Source of the DNA: Scylla paramamosain
Lineage: Eukaryota > Arthropoda > Malacostraca > Decapoda > Portunidae
Assembly: GCF_035594125.1 (NCBI RefSeq)
Contig: NC_087158.1
Coordinates: 7,304,501 to 7,368,500 of the forward strand
Direction: 5' to 3'
Length of the DNA stretch: 64,000 nucleotides
The first letter of the stretch is position 1, and the number at the start of each line of letters is the position of its first letter. Positions 26,890 through 40,464 of this stretch are shown here, piece after piece. The notes beneath the pieces were generated by a model. The model made no database searches and was not told where the DNA came from. It saw nothing but the letters and a program-made list of their open reading frames with translations. Made by a program: the position numbers and the translations under genes.

Positions 26890-28768
26890 TTACCTACAAG
26901 CTCAAAAACACTCAACTTTTTTGTAATGTTATTCTGTTTCTTCATATTGGTTGGTTTCCATTCGTTTTAGCGTTCTACGCTAAAACTGAAAAGACACGTT
27001 TTCAGTAATATTGCTGAAATTGCTGAAAACACCCAAAGGCACGTTTCTTGTAAAGTCGTGAAATTTCCCCATATAAGTGGCTTTGCATGCACTTCCGGGT
27101 TTCGTACATAACTCCGGAAAAAGCTAAAATTATTTTTTTTGTTTTTTTTTCACATAATTTCCTTGAATTTTCTCAGAATTTTGTCATCTCGGTACCTATG
27201 AAGATGAATAACAAAAAAATTATTTTTTTTTTATTATTATTTTATCTCTATAAAGAGTGTTATTTGTGGGTTTTAGATTTTTGGTACTTAAGGAACTTTA
27301 AAATACTCATAATACACGATTTTCGTAATGTCCTTTCGTTTCAGAAACATAGGGTTCTTTGCATATATTAAAGCGATTTTATAGGTAACATGATCAAAAA
27401 TACTCAAAATACATGTTTTTGGTAATGTTATTCTGTTTCTCCATAAAGGTTGTTTTGCATGCGTTTAGCGTTTTGGTATGTAAGGAGTTAAAAAACACTT
27501 AGAGGCAAATTCTTCGAAAAATTTGGTTTTATTCCAGTGTAATGTGATTGTTCTGCTTTTTAGTGTTTTGTTGCATATAACGCTCAAAAACACACAATTG
27601 ACACTTTTCTGGTAATGTCATTTTTTTTTCGCACAAAAAGCTAGTTTTGCATGTAATTTGGGATTTTCGTAGCTAAGAATGTGAAAAACACTCAAAATAC
27701 ACACATTTGGTAAGGTAGTTCTGTTTTTCAATTAAAAGTGTTATTCATGAGTTTTAGCGTTTTGGTATGTAAGAAACTTCTCTATATACACGAGTTTTTG
27801 CGTTTTTTGCCTTGTGGTTTTTGTGAAACTATAAAACACTTATTATACACGTTTCTCGTAATGTCCTTTTTCTTCCCGATATAGGGTGCTTTCCATCCAT
27901 TTGCGCGTTTTTTTGTAGGTAAAAAGCTCAAAAACACTTTTTGGTAATGTTATTCTATTTCTTCATATTTGTTGGTTTGTATCCGCTTTAGCGTTTTTCT
28001 ACGTAAAACACTGAAAAGACACGTTTTCAGTAATTTTGTTTTGGATTCACATATTGACTGACTTTCATATTATTTATCGTTTTGGTGCCTAACATGCTGA
28101 AAAACATTGAAAAGACAGATTTCTGGTAAAGTCGTTTAACTTCCTTATATAGGTGGCATGCACTTTAGAGTTTGGTACATAAAAATCCGAAAAAAAGAGC
28201 TATAATTAACTTTTTTGATAATGTTCTTTTTTCCCCATAATTTCCCTAAATTTTGCCAGAATTTTGGCATCTTGGTACCTATGAAAATCAATAGAAAAAA
28301 AAGCTATTTTTTTATTTATTTATTATTTTCTATAAAGAGTGTTATTTGTGGGTTTTAACATTTTGGTACTTAAGGAACACTTAAAAACACTTAAAAACAC
28401 TTAAAACACATGTTTTAAGTAATGTTATTCTGCTTCTCAATAAAGGAGTTTTTTTGCATGCGTTTTAGCGTTTTGGTTTGTAAGGTCAAAAACACTTCAA
28501 CAAGTTCTTGGTAAATGTTTATATTATTCCCATGTAATGTGATTGCCCTTTTTTTTGTGATTTATTGCCTAACACGCTCAAAAACACTCAAAATACACTT
28601 CTAGCAATGTCATTTTTTTTTCCAACATAGTTTCGCGTGCTATTTGGGGTTTTGCTAAGAATGTGAAAAACACTCAAAATACACGCATTTTTTAAGGTTG
28701 TTCTGTTTCTCAATTAATATTGTTATTCATGAGTTTCAGCATTTTGGTATCTAAGAAACTTCTTTATA

Positions 28769-28778
28769 TACGAGTATA
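28769..28778 (+). other. TACGAGTATA insertion, site 2 (M2, inverted block)
   Basis: Reads TTATATACGAGTATACGAG where sister copies read TTATATACACGAG, a gain of six bases. It lies in the same part of M2 as the site at 42591 but is offset by about two bases. A local duplication of ACGAG is an alternative explanation here. Confidence 0.8.
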
Positions 28779-28798
28779 CGAGTTTTTGCGTTTTTTGC

Positions 28799-28822
28799 TT
28801 TGTGGTTCTTGTGAACCACAAG
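28799..28822 (-). repeat. Hairpin-bearing M2 variant, copy 4 (inverted arm)
   Basis: The minus-strand counterpart of the copy at 26855: TTGTGGTTC and GAACCACAA around TTGT, with TTCTTTTGCTCAAAAATAAT beyond it. TTTGAGCAAA next to both copies 3 and 4 (others mostly read TTCGGGCAAA) supports their pairing as arms of one palindrome. Confidence 0.85.
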
Positions 28823-31800
28823 TTCTTTTGCTCAAAAATAATAAGACACTATAAGATACTAATACACGTATCTCGTAATGTCTTTTTGTTTCCCAATACG
28901 GAGTGCTTTGCATCCATTTTTGCCTTTTTTGTAGGTAACAAGCTCAAAAACACTCAAAATGTACCTTTTTGGTAATGTTATTTTATTTCTTCTTATTGAT
29001 TGGTTTCCATCCGTTTTAGCGTTTTTCTACGTAAAACAACGAAAAGACACTTTCTCAGTAATTTTATTTTAGATTCCTGTGTAGAATGACTTGCGTGTTA
29101 TTTACCGTTAGGGTACCTAACAAGCTGAAAAACACTCATAAGACAGTTTTCTGGCAAAGATGTTTAATTTCCCCATATAGATGGCTTTGCATGCACTTTA
29201 GGGTTTGGTACATAACAGTACGAAAAAAAAAGCTAAAATTAACTTTTTTGATAATTGACTAATATATCCTGAATTTTGCCCAAATTTTGGCATCTCGATA
29301 CCTGTGAAGATGAAAAAGAAACAAAAAAAATATCGTATTTATTTATTTATTTTTCTCAATAAAGAGTGTTATTTGTGGCTTTTAGCTTTTTGGTAAATAA
29401 TAATTTTAAAAACACTGATAATAAACGTTTCTCGTAATGTCCTTTCCTTTCCCTAAAATAAGGTTCCTTGCAAGTATTTAAGCGTTTTTATTGGTAACAT
29501 GATCAAAAAACACTCAAAATATATGTTTTTGGTAATGTTATTCTCTCTCTCCATAAAGTGTGTTTTGCATGCGTTTTAGCAGTTTGGTATATAAGGAGCT
29601 CAAAACACTTAAAGGCAAGTTCTTTTTCCCACATAAAGCTGGTTTCACATGCAATTTGGGATTTTGGTAACTAATAATGTGAAAAGCACTCAAAATACAC
29701 GCATTTAGTAAAGTTGTTCTGTTTCACAATTAAGAGTTTTATTTATTAGTTTCAGCATTTTGGTATCTAGGAAACTTCTCCATATACAAGATTTTTCTTC
29801 CATTTTTGCCTTGTTGTTCTTTTGAACTATAATACACTCATTATACACTTTTCTAGCAATGTGCCTTTGTTTCCCATTATAGAGTGCTTTGTATCAATTT
29901 TAGCGTTTTATTTTAGGTAACAAGCTCAAAAACACTCAAAATATACCTTTTTGGTAATTTTTTTTTCTATTTCTTGATATTGGTTGGTTTGCATCCATTT
30001 TAGCGTTTTTCTTCGTAAAACACTGGGAAAACACGTTTTCAGTAATTTTGTTTTGGATTTCCATATAAAGTGAGTTCCTTATTATTTATCATTTTGGTGC
30101 TTAACATGCTGAAAAACACTGAAAAGACAGATTTCTGGTAAGGTCGTTTAATTTCCTTATATAGGAGGCTTTGCATGCAGTTTAGGGTTTGGTACATAAG
30201 AGTCCGAAAAAAAAAGCTAAAATAAACTTTTTTGATAATATTCTCTTATCATATAATTGCCTGGAATTTCCCAGAATTTTGGCAATTCGGTACCTATGAA
30301 GATGAATAACAAAAAAAAAATCCTATTTTGTTATTTTTATATTTATTTTATTTTTTTCTAAATAAAGAGTGGGTTTTAGGTTTTTGGTACTTAAACTTAA
30401 AAACACTCATAATATACGTTTCTCGTAATGTCCTTTTGTTTTCCAAACATAAGGTTCTTTGCATGTATTTAAGCGTTTTTATAGATAACATGATCAAAAA
30501 TAGTCAAAATACATGTTTCTGGTAATTTTATTCTTTTTCTCTATAAAGTTTTTTTTGCATGCGTTTTAGCAGTTTAGTATATATATAGCTCAAAAACACT
30601 AAAAGGCAAGTTCTTGATAAAAATTGGTTTTATTCAAATATAATGTGATTGCCTTGCTTTTTAGTGCTTTATCGCCTATCAGGCTCAAAAACAATCAAAA
30701 GACTTTTTTTCTGGTAATGTAATTTTTTTCTCACATAAACCTGGTTTCGCATGCAATTTGGAGTTTTGGTAACTAAGAATGTGAAAAGCTCTCAAAATAC
30801 ACGCATTTAGTAAGGTTGTTCTGTTTCTCAATTAGGAATGTTATTCATGAGTTTAGCATTTTGGTATCTAGGAAACTTCTCTATATCCACAAGTTTTTGC
30901 GTTTTTTGCCTTTTGGTTCTTTTGAACTATAAAACACTCATTATACACTTTTCTTGGAATGTCCTTTTATTTCCTAATATAGAGAGCTTTGCATCAATTT
31001 TCGCGTTTTTTGTAGGTAACAATCTCAAAAACACTCAAAATATACCTTTTTCGTAATATTTATCTATTTTTTTTATATTGGTTGGATTGCATCCGTTTTA
31101 GCGTTTTTCTACGTAAAACACTGAGAAAACACGTTTTCAGTAGTTTTGTTTGGATTCCCGTATAGAGTGAGTTCCTTATTTATTTATCGTTTTGGTGACT
31201 AACATCCTGAAAAACACTCAAAAGACAGATTTCTTGTAATGTCGTTTAATTTTCTCATATAGTAGGAGGGGTTACATGCATTTTAGGGTTTGGTATATAA
31301 CAGTCCGAAAAAAAAGCTCAAATTAACTTTTTTGATAATTTTCTTTTATCATATAATAGCCCGGAATTTTCCCAGAATTTTGGCATCTCGGTACCTGTGA
31401 AGATGAATAACAAAAAATAAATAAAATCCTATTTTTTTTTTTTTATTTATTTATTTTTTCTAAATAAAGAGTGTTATTTGTGGGTTTTAGCTTTTTGGTA
31501 CTTAAGGAACTAAAAAAAACAATTATAATACATATTTCTCGTAATGTCCTTTCCTTTCCCAAACATAAGGTTCTTTGCATGTATTTTAGCGTTTTTATTA
31601 ATAACATGATCAAAAACACTCAAAATACATATTTTTGGTAATGTTATTCTGTTTCTCCATAAAAGGTGTTTTGCATGCGTTTTAGCGTTTTGGTATGTAA
31701 TGAGTTCAAAAACACCTAAAGGCAAGTACTTGGTAAAAGTTCCTTTATTCCCATGTAATGTGATTGCCCTGCTTTTTAGTGGTATATTGCCTAACACGCT

Positions 31801-34428
31801 CAAAAACACTGGAAAGACATTTTCTGGTAATATTGTTTTATTCCCACATAAAGCTAGTTTCGCATGGAATTTGGGGTTTTGGTAACTAAGAATTTCAAAA
31901 ACACTCAAAATACAGGCATTTAGTAAGGTTCTGTTTCTTAATTAAAAGTGTTATTCATGAGTTTCAGCATTTTGGTATGTAAGAAATTTCTCTAATACAC
32001 ACATTTGGTAAGGTTTCTTAATTAAAAGTGTTATTCATGAGATTCAGCATATTGGTATGTAAGAAACTTCTTTATGTACACGAGTTTTTGAGTTTTTGCC
32101 TTGTAGTTCTTGTGAAACTATAAAACACTCATTATACACGTTTTTCGTAATGTCCTTTTCTTTCCTAATATAGAATACGTTTCATCCATTTTCACATTTT
32201 TTTGTAGGTGACAAGCTCAAAAAATAATCAAAATATATCTTTTTGGTAATGCTATTCTATTTCTTCATATTGGTTGGTTTGCATCCGTTTTAGCGTTTTT
32301 CTACGTAAATCACTGAAAAGACACGTTTTCAGTAATATTGTTAAAATTGCTGAAAAAAACACTCAAAAGACAGGTTTCTGGTAAAGTCGAGTAATTTTTC
32401 CATATAGGTGGCTTTGCATGCACTTCAGGGTTTGGTACATAACGACGGAAAAAGGCCAAAATTATTTTTTTATAATGTTTTATTTATTTCCCTGATTTTT
32501 TCCGGAATTTTGGTATCTCGGTACCTATGAAGATAAATAACAATTTTTTTTTTCTCTCTATAAAGTGTTATTTGTGTGTTTTAGCTTTTTGGTACTCAAG
32601 GAACTTAAAAACACTCATAATACACGATTTTCTGAATGTTTTTTTCTTATACAAATATAGGGTTCTTTACATGTATTTAAGCATTTTTATAAGTAACATG
32701 ATCAAAAACACTCAAAATACATATTTTGGGTAATGTTATTCTGTTTCTCTATAATGGGTGTTTACATGCGTTTTAGCGTTTTGGTATGTAAGGAGGTAAA
32801 AAACACTTAAAGGCAAGTTCTTCGTAAAAGTTGGTTTTATACCCGTTATGTGATTTTTCTGCTTTTTAGTGCTTTTTTGCATATCACGCTCAAAAACACT
32901 TAAAAGACATTTTTCTGGTAATGTCATTTAAGCGTTTTTATTGGAAATATGATCAAAAACACTCAAAATACATGTTTTTGGTAATGTTATTCTGTTTCAC
33001 CATAAGGTTTATTTTGCAAGCGTTTTAGTGTTTTGTTATATAAGGAGCTCAAAACACTTAAAGGCAAGTTCTTATTAAAAATTGCTTTTATTCCAATGTA
33101 ATGTGATTGCCTTGCTTTTTAGTGCTTCTTTGTCTAACACGCCCAAAAACACTCAAAAGATATTTTTCTGGTAATGTCATTTTTTTCCCACATAAAGCTG
33201 GTTTCGCATGCAATTTAGGGATTTGGTAACTAAGAATGTTAAAAGCACTCAAAATACACACATTTAGTAAGATTGTTCTGTTTCTCAATTAAGAATGTTG
33301 TTCATCAGTTTCAGTATTTTGGTATCTACGAAACATCTTCATATACACTAGTTTTTTTTGCATTTTTTGCCTTGTAGTTCTTTTAAACTATAAAACACTC
33401 ATTATACACTTTTCATGCAATGTCCTTTTCTTACCCATTACAGAGTGTTTTGCATCAATTTTCGTGTTTTTTATAGGTAACAAACTCAAAAACACTCAAA
33501 ATATACCTTTTTGGTAATGTTTTTCTATTTCCTTATATTGGTTTGTTTGCATCCGTGTTAGCGTTTTCTACGTGAAACACTGAGAAGACACGTTTTCAGT
33601 AATTTTGTTTTGAATTCCCATATAGAGTGAGTTCCTTATTATTTATTGTTTTGGTGCCTAACATGCTGAACAACTCTCAAAAGAGAGATTTCTGATAAGG
33701 TCGTTTAATTTCCTCATATAGGAGGCTTTGTATGCACTTTAGGGTTTGGTAAATAACAGTCCGAAAAAAAGATAAAATTAACTTTTTTGATAATATTCTT
33801 TTATCATATAATTGCCCTGAATTTTCCTAGAATTTTGGCATCTCGGTACCTATGAAGATAAATTTTAAAAAATCCTATTTTTTATTTATTTATTTATTTA
33901 TTTTTCTCAATAAAGAGTGTTATTTGTGGGATTTACCTTTTTGGTACTTAAGGTTATTAAAAACACTCATAATAATAAGTAATGTCCTTTCGTTTCCCAA
34001 ACATAAGGTTCCTTGCATGTATTTAAGCGTTTTTATAGATAACGTGATGAAAAATACTCAAAATTCAAGGTTTTGGTAATCTTATTCTGTTTCTCCATAG
34101 AGTGTTTTGCATGCGTTTTAGCAGTTTTGTATACAAGGAGCTCATAAACACTTGAAGGCAAGTTCTTGGTAAAAAATGGTTTTATTCCAATGTAATGTGA
34201 TTGTCCTGCTTTTAAGAGCTTTATTACCTATCACGTTGAGAAACATTCAAAGATACTTTTCTTATAAAGTCATTTTTTTTCCCCACAAAGCTATTTTCGC
34301 ATGTAATTTGGTGTTTTTGGTAACTATGAATGTGAAAAGCACTCAAAATACACTCATTTAGTAAGGTTGTTCTGTTTCTCAATTAAGAATGTTATTTGTG
34401 TGTTTCAGCATTTTGGTATCTAAGAAAT

Positions 34429-34875
34429 CTCTCCATATACACGAGTTTTTGCGTTGTTTGCTTTGTGGTTCTTTTGAAGTATAAAATGCTCATTATACAC
34501 TTTTCTTGCCATGTCCTTTCGTTTCCCAATATAGAGTGGTTTGCATCAATTTTCGCGTTTTTATAGATAAAAAAGCTCAAAAACACTCAAGATATACATT
34601 TTTGTTAACGTTTTTATATTTTTTGATATTGGTTAGTTTACATCCGTTTTAACGTTTTTCTACGTAAACCACTAAGAAGACAAGTTTTCAGTAACTTTTT
34701 TTTGAATTCCCATATAGAGTGAGATCCTTATTATTTATCGTTTTGGTGCCTAACTTGCTAAAAAACACACAAAACATAGATTTCTGGTAAGGTCGTTTAA
34801 TTTCCTCATATTGGAGGCTTTGCATGCACTTTAGGGTTTGGTACATAAAAGTCCGAAAAAAAAAACTGAAATTAA
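34429..34875 (-). repeat. 447-bp tandem duplication in block E, first copy
   Basis: Begins CTCTCCATATACACGAG and ends CTGAAATTAAC. Read left to right it covers reversed M2 (part), M1, M11, M10 and M9 (part). Both copies carry GCGTTGTTTGCTTTG, a private variant of this lineage. The matching place in block D (near 20.2 kb) has a single copy. Confidence 0.85.
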
Positions 34876-35323
34876 CTCTCCATATACACGAGTTTTTTGC
34901 GTTGTTTGCTTTGTTGTTCTTTTGAACTATAAAACACTCATTATAGACTTTTCTTGCAATGTCCTTTTGTTTCCCAATATAGAGTGCTTTGCATCAATTT
35001 TCGCGTTTTTTGTAGGTAAAAAGCTCAAAAACACTCAAAATATACCTTTTTGGTGACGTTTTTCTATTTCTTGATATTGGTTGGTTTGCATCTGTTTTAA
35101 TGTTTTTCTACGTAAAACACTGAGAAGACACGCTTTCAATAACTATATTTTGGATTCCCATATAGAGTGAGTTCCTTATTTTTTATCGTTTTGGTGCCTA
35201 ACATGCTAAAAAACACACAAAACACAGATTTCTGGTAAGGTCGTTTAATTTCCTCATATTGGAGGCTTTGCATGCACTTTAGGGTTTGGTACATAACAGT
35301 ACAAAAAAAAAGCTGAAATTAAC
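34876..35323 (-). repeat. 447-bp tandem duplication in block E, second copy
   Basis: Begins CTCTCCATATACACGAG directly after the first copy and ends CTGAAATTAAC. By eye it differs from the first copy at several percent of positions (for example CTTTGTTGTTC against CTTTGTGGTTC), so the duplication is not recent. Confidence 0.85.
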
Positions 35324-38300
35324 TTTTTTGATAAAATTCTTTTATGACATATTTGCCCTGAATTTTCCCAGAATTTTGGCATCTCGGTACCTATGAAGAT
35401 GAATAACAAAAAAAAAAAATCCTATTTATTTTATTTTTTTTTATTTTTTTATTTTCTAAAAAAAGAGTGTTATTTGTGAGTTTTAGCTTTTTGTTACTAA
35501 AGTAACTTATAAAAACACTCATAATACACGTTTCTCGTAATGTCCTTTTGTTTCCAAAACATAATGTTCTGTGCATGTACTTAAGCGTTTTTATAGATAA
35601 CGTGATCAAAAACACTCAAAATACATGTTTTTGGTAATGTTATTCTGTTTCTCCATAAAGTTTGCTTTTCATGCGTTTTAGCGGTTTGGTATATAAGGGG
35701 TTAAAAAACACTTAAATGCAAAATCTTCGTAGAAGTTGGTTTTATTCTCATGTAATGTGATTATTCTGCTTTTTATTGCTTAATTGCATATCACGCTCAA
35801 AAACTCTCAAAAGACACTTTTTTGGTAATATCATTTTTTTTCCCAAATGAAGCTAGTTTCGCATGTAATTTGGCATTTTTGTAACTAAGAATGTGAAAAA
35901 CACTTAAAATACACAATTTGGTAAGTATGATTCTTGCATTTCATCATTTTGGTATGTAAAAATTTCTCTATATACACGAGTTTTTTTGTGTTTATTGCCT
36001 TATGGTTCTTTTAAAACTATAAAACACTCATTATACACCTTTCTCGTAATGTTCTTTTGTTTCCTAATATAGAGTGTTTTACATCCATTTTTTGCATTTT
36101 TTGTAGGTAAGCTCAAAAACACTCAAAATATATCATTTTGGTAATGTTATTCTATTTCTTCATATAGGATGGTTTATATCCACTTTAGCGTTTTTCTACG
36201 TAAAACACTGAAAAGACACGTTTTTAATAATTTTGTTTTGGATTCACATATTGATTGATTTTCATATTATTTATCGTATTGGTGCCTAACATGCTGAAAA
36301 ATATTGAAAAGACAGGTTTTTGGTAAAGTCATGTAACTTTCCTATATAGGTGGCTTTGCATGCACTTTAGGTTTTGGTACCAAAAAAAAAGCTAGAATTA
36401 ACTTTCATGATAATGTTCTTTTTTTCACATAAATTCCCTGAATTTTTGCAGAATTTTTGGCATTTCGGTACTTATGAAGATGAAAAACAAAAAACAAAAA
36501 AATTCCCATTTTTTTTTTTTTTATTTATTTATTTATTTTTTCTAAAGAGTGTTATTTGTGGGTTTTAGCTTTTTGGTACTGAAAAAACTTAAAAATCACT
36601 CAAAATACACGTTTCTCGTAATGTTCTTTCGTTTCCCAAACATAAGGTTCTTTGCATGTATTTAAGCGTTTATTTTAGATAACATGATCAAAAACACTCA
36701 AAATACATGTATTTGGTAATGTTATTCTGTTTTTCCATAAAATGTATTTTGCATGCGTTTTAGCGTTTTGGTATGTAAGGAGCTCAAAAACAGTCATGAA
36801 TAACACTCTTAATTGAGAAACAGAACAATCTTAGGAAATGAGTCTATTTTGAGTGTTTTTTTCACATTGTTAGTGATCCAACCCCAAATTACATGCAAGA
36901 ATGTGGAAAAAAAATGAAATTACTAGAAAAGTGTCTTTTTAGTGTTTTTTTTAGCGTGTTAGGCAATAAAGCACTAAAAAGCAGGACAATCACATTACAT
37001 GGGAATAAAACCAAATTTTACCAAGAACTTGCCTTTAAGGTTTTTGAGCTCTTAACATATTGAAACGCTAAAACGCATGCAAAACACCCTTTATGGAGAA
37101 ACAGAAAAACATTACCAAAAACATATATTTTGAGTGTTTTTGATCATGTTACTTATAAAAACGCTTAAATACATACAAAGAACCCTATATTTGGGAAACG
37201 AAAGGACATTATGAGAAACGTGTATTATGAGTGTTTTTAAGTTCCTTAAGTACCAAAAAGCTAAAACCCACAAATAACACTATAGAGAAAAAAATAAATA
37301 AATAAAAAAATCGCAATTTTTTTCTTTTTATTTTTTGTTATTCATCTTCATAGGTACCAATATGCCAAAATTCTGGCAAAATTCAGGGAAATTCTGTGGA
37401 AAAAAGAACATTATCAAAAAGGTTCTAGATTTTTTTCGGACTCTTATGTACCAAACCTTAAAGTGCATGCAAAGCAACCTATATATGGAAATAAAACGAC
37501 TTTACAAGAGACCTGTCTTTTGAGTGTTTTTTTAGCATGTTACGCACCAAAACGATAAATACCATTGAAGTCACTCAATATGGTAATCCAAAACAAAATT
37601 ACTGAAAACATGTCTTCTCAGTGTTTTACGTAGAAAAACGCTAAAACGGAAGCAAACCAACCAATACGAAGAAATAGAAAAACATCACCAAAAAGGTACA
37701 TTTTGGGTGTTTTTGAACTTGTAGCATACAAAAAACGCGAAAATGCATGCAAAGCACTCTGTATTGGGATTCAAAAGGACATTATGAGAAACGTGAATAA
37801 TGAGTGTTTTATAGTTTCACAAGATCCATAAGGTAAAAAACATAAAAACTCGTATATATGGAAAAGTTTCTTAGATACCTAAATGCTGAAACTCATAACA
37901 CTCTTAATTGAAAAACAGAACAACCTTACTAAATGCGTGTATTTTGAGTGTTTATTTTTTTCACATTCTTAGTTAAAAAAAAAAACGAAATTCCATGCGA
38001 ATATAGCTTTATGTTTGGAAAAAAAATGACATTACCAGAAAAGTGTCTTTTGAGTGTTTTTGAGAGTATTAGGCAATAAAGCACTAAAAAGCAGGGCAAT
38101 CACATTACATGGAATAAAAACCAGTTTACCAATAACTTGCCCTTAAGTGTTTTTCAGCTCCTTATATGCGCTAAAAACACATGGAAAACACACTTTATAT
38201 AGAAACAAAATAACATTACCAACAACAGGTATTTTGAGTGTTTTTTAATCATGTTATCTATGAAAACGCTTAAATACATGCAAAGAACCTTATGTTTAGG

Positions 38301-38396
38301 AAAGGAAAGGACATTACGAGAAACGTATATTATGAAGGTTTTTAAGTTCCTTAAGAACCAAAAAATTAAAACCAACAAATAACACTCTTTATAAAG

Positions 38397-38511
<115 letters not shown>

Positions 38512-40218
38512 ACGGTATTTTTTTTTTTTTTGTAATTCATCTTCATAGGTACCGAGATGCCAAAATTCTGGGAAAATTCTGGGCATTTATGTGATACAAA
38601 AATATTATCAAAAAAGTTAATTTCAGATTTTTTCCCAATGTTATGTACCAAACTCTAAAGTGAATGCAAAGCCACCTACATAAGGAAATTTAACGACTTT
38701 ACGAGAAACCTTACTTTTGAGTGTTTTTCAGTATGTTAGGCACCAAAACGATAATAATATAGAAGTCACTCAATATGGAAATCCAAAACAAAATTACTGA
38801 AAACGTGTCTTTTCAGTGTTTTACGTAGAAAAACGCTAAAAAGAATGCAAACCAACCAATATGAAGAAATATTACCAAAAATATATATTTTGAATGTTTT
38901 TGAGCTTGTTACCTAAAAAAAATGCAAAACATGGATGCAAAGTATTGCAAAACAAAAGGAAATTCTGAGAAACGTGTATAATGAATGTTTTATAGTTCCA
39001 TAAGAACCAAAAGGCAAAAATCGCAAAAACTCGTGTACCTAGAGAAGTTTCTTAGATACCAAAATGATGAAACTCATAAATAACACTTTTGATTGAGAAA
39101 CAGAATTACCTTACAAAATGTGTGTATTTTGAGTTTTTTTCACATTGTTAGTTACGAAAATCCCAAATTACATGCGAAACTAGCTTTATGTGGGAAATAA
39201 ATGACATTACCAGAAAAGTGTCTTTTGAGTGTTTTTGAGCGTTATATGCAACAAAGCACTAAAAAACAAAACAATCACATTACATTGGAATAAAACCAAA
39301 TTTTACGAAGTATAAAAAAAAGAACAAGCTTACCAAATGAGTGTATTTTGGGTGTTTTTCACATTCTTAGTTACCAAAACCCCAAATTGCATGCGAAATT
39401 TTGTTGGATAAAAATGTGGGAAAAAAATTACTAACATAAAAAGTTTTTTTTGAGTGTTTTGAGCGTGTTAGGAAATAAAGCACTAAAAAGCAGGGCAATC
39501 ACGTTACATAGGGATAAAACCAATTTTTACCAAGAACTTCCCTTTGAGATTTTTTAAGCTCCTTACATACAAAAACGGTAAAACGCATGCAAAACACCCT
39601 TTATGGAGAAACAGATTAACATTACCAAAAACACGTATTTTGAGTGTTTTTGATCATGTTACCTATAAAAACACTTAAATATATGTTTGGGAAACGAAAA
39701 AATAACATTACGAGAAACGTGTATTATGAGTGTTTTTAAGTTTCTTAAGTACCAAAAATCTAAAAGCCACAAATGACACTCTTTATAGATAAAAAAAATA
39801 TATAAAAAAATAAATTAAAAAATAGCATTTTTTTCTTTTTTGTTATTCATATTCATAGGTACTGAGATGCCGAAAGTCTGGCAAAGTTCAGGGAAATTAT
39901 GTGGAAAAAGGAACATTATCAAAAAAGTTAATTTTAGCTTTTTTTTCGGACTGTTATGTACCAAACCCTAAAGTGCATCCAAAGCCACCTATATGGGGAA
40001 ATTACATGACTTTACCAGAAACCTCTCTTTTGAGTATTTTCTTTTTTAGCATGTTAGGCATCAAAAGGAAAAATAATATGGAGGTCACTAAATATGGCAA
40101 TGCAAAACAAAATTACTGAAAACGTGTCTTTTCCGTGTTTTAAGTAGAAAAACGCTAAAACAGATGCAAACCAACCAATATGAAAAAATAAAATAACGTT
40201 ACCAAAAAGGTATATTTT

Positions 40219-40316
40219 GAGTGTTTTTGAGCCTGATAACCACAAAAAAACGTGAAAATGGATGCAAAGCACTCTATATTGGAAAACAAAAAAACATTAC
40301 GAGAAACGTGTATAAT
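40219..40316 (+). repeat. Monomer type M1
   Basis: 98 bases. Usual keywords of this type are GAGCTTGTTACCTAC, then AAAAAACGCGAAAATGGATG, then CACTCTATATTGGGAAAC, ending in GAGAAACGTGTATAA. This copy has GAGCCTGATAACCAC in place of the first keyword. In the HOR just before each short inverted segment, M1 reads GTTACATAAAAA instead of GTTACCTACAAA (near 3125, 9945, 17395, 46430, 54315, 60600), which marks a position in the super-repeat. Confidence 0.85.
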
Positions 40317-40464
40317 TAGTGTTTTATGGTTTCAGAAGAAACACAAGGCAAAAAACGCAAAAACTCGTATATATGGATAAGTTTCTTAGATACCAAAATG
40401 CTGAAACTCATGAATAACACTCTTAATTGAGAAACAGAACAACCTTACTAAATGCGTATATTTT
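40317..40464 (+). repeat. Monomer type M2 (enlarged, about 1.5 monomers)
   Basis: 148 bases. The first part carries GAACCACAAGGCAAAAAACG and, in most copies, AACTCGTGTATAT. The second part (from about 40375) aligns with a normal monomer body: ATACCAAAATGCTGAAACTC corresponds to ATACCAAAACGCTAAAACGC of M5. M2 therefore looks like a monomer with about 50 extra bases near its front. It is the type most often altered: it hosts the hairpin variant and a partial duplication elsewhere. Confidence 0.8.

Larger units (their letters stand above)
26890..36792 (-). repeat. 9.9-kb inverted block E (right arm plus spacer of large palindrome)
   Basis: All monomers here read on the minus strand. Reversed M8 landmarks lie near 27187, 28268, 29291, 30286, 31384, 32515, 33843, 35390 and 36471. 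From about 28790 to 36792 the block mirrors block D (26889 back to about 18421) in order and in private variants. The part 26890-28790 instead resembles 42.5-44.4 kb, including the shortened M11/M1 joint AAAAAGTGTTTTTGAGC and the deleted M10. The left junction has a small filler (CATTACCTAC) and the right junction reads AAAAACAGTCATGAATAAC. Block E also holds a 447-bp tandem duplication (34429-35323). Confidence 0.88.

Noticed and set aside
31510..31908. 132-codon minus-strand frame
   Set aside because: It translates four consecutive satellite monomers, and equivalent frames are broken in most sister HORs.
26890..36792. Block E as a simple 9.9-kb inversion
   Set aside because: Flipping it back would not restore a normal monomer at either edge, and most of it duplicates block D, so an inverted duplication fits better.
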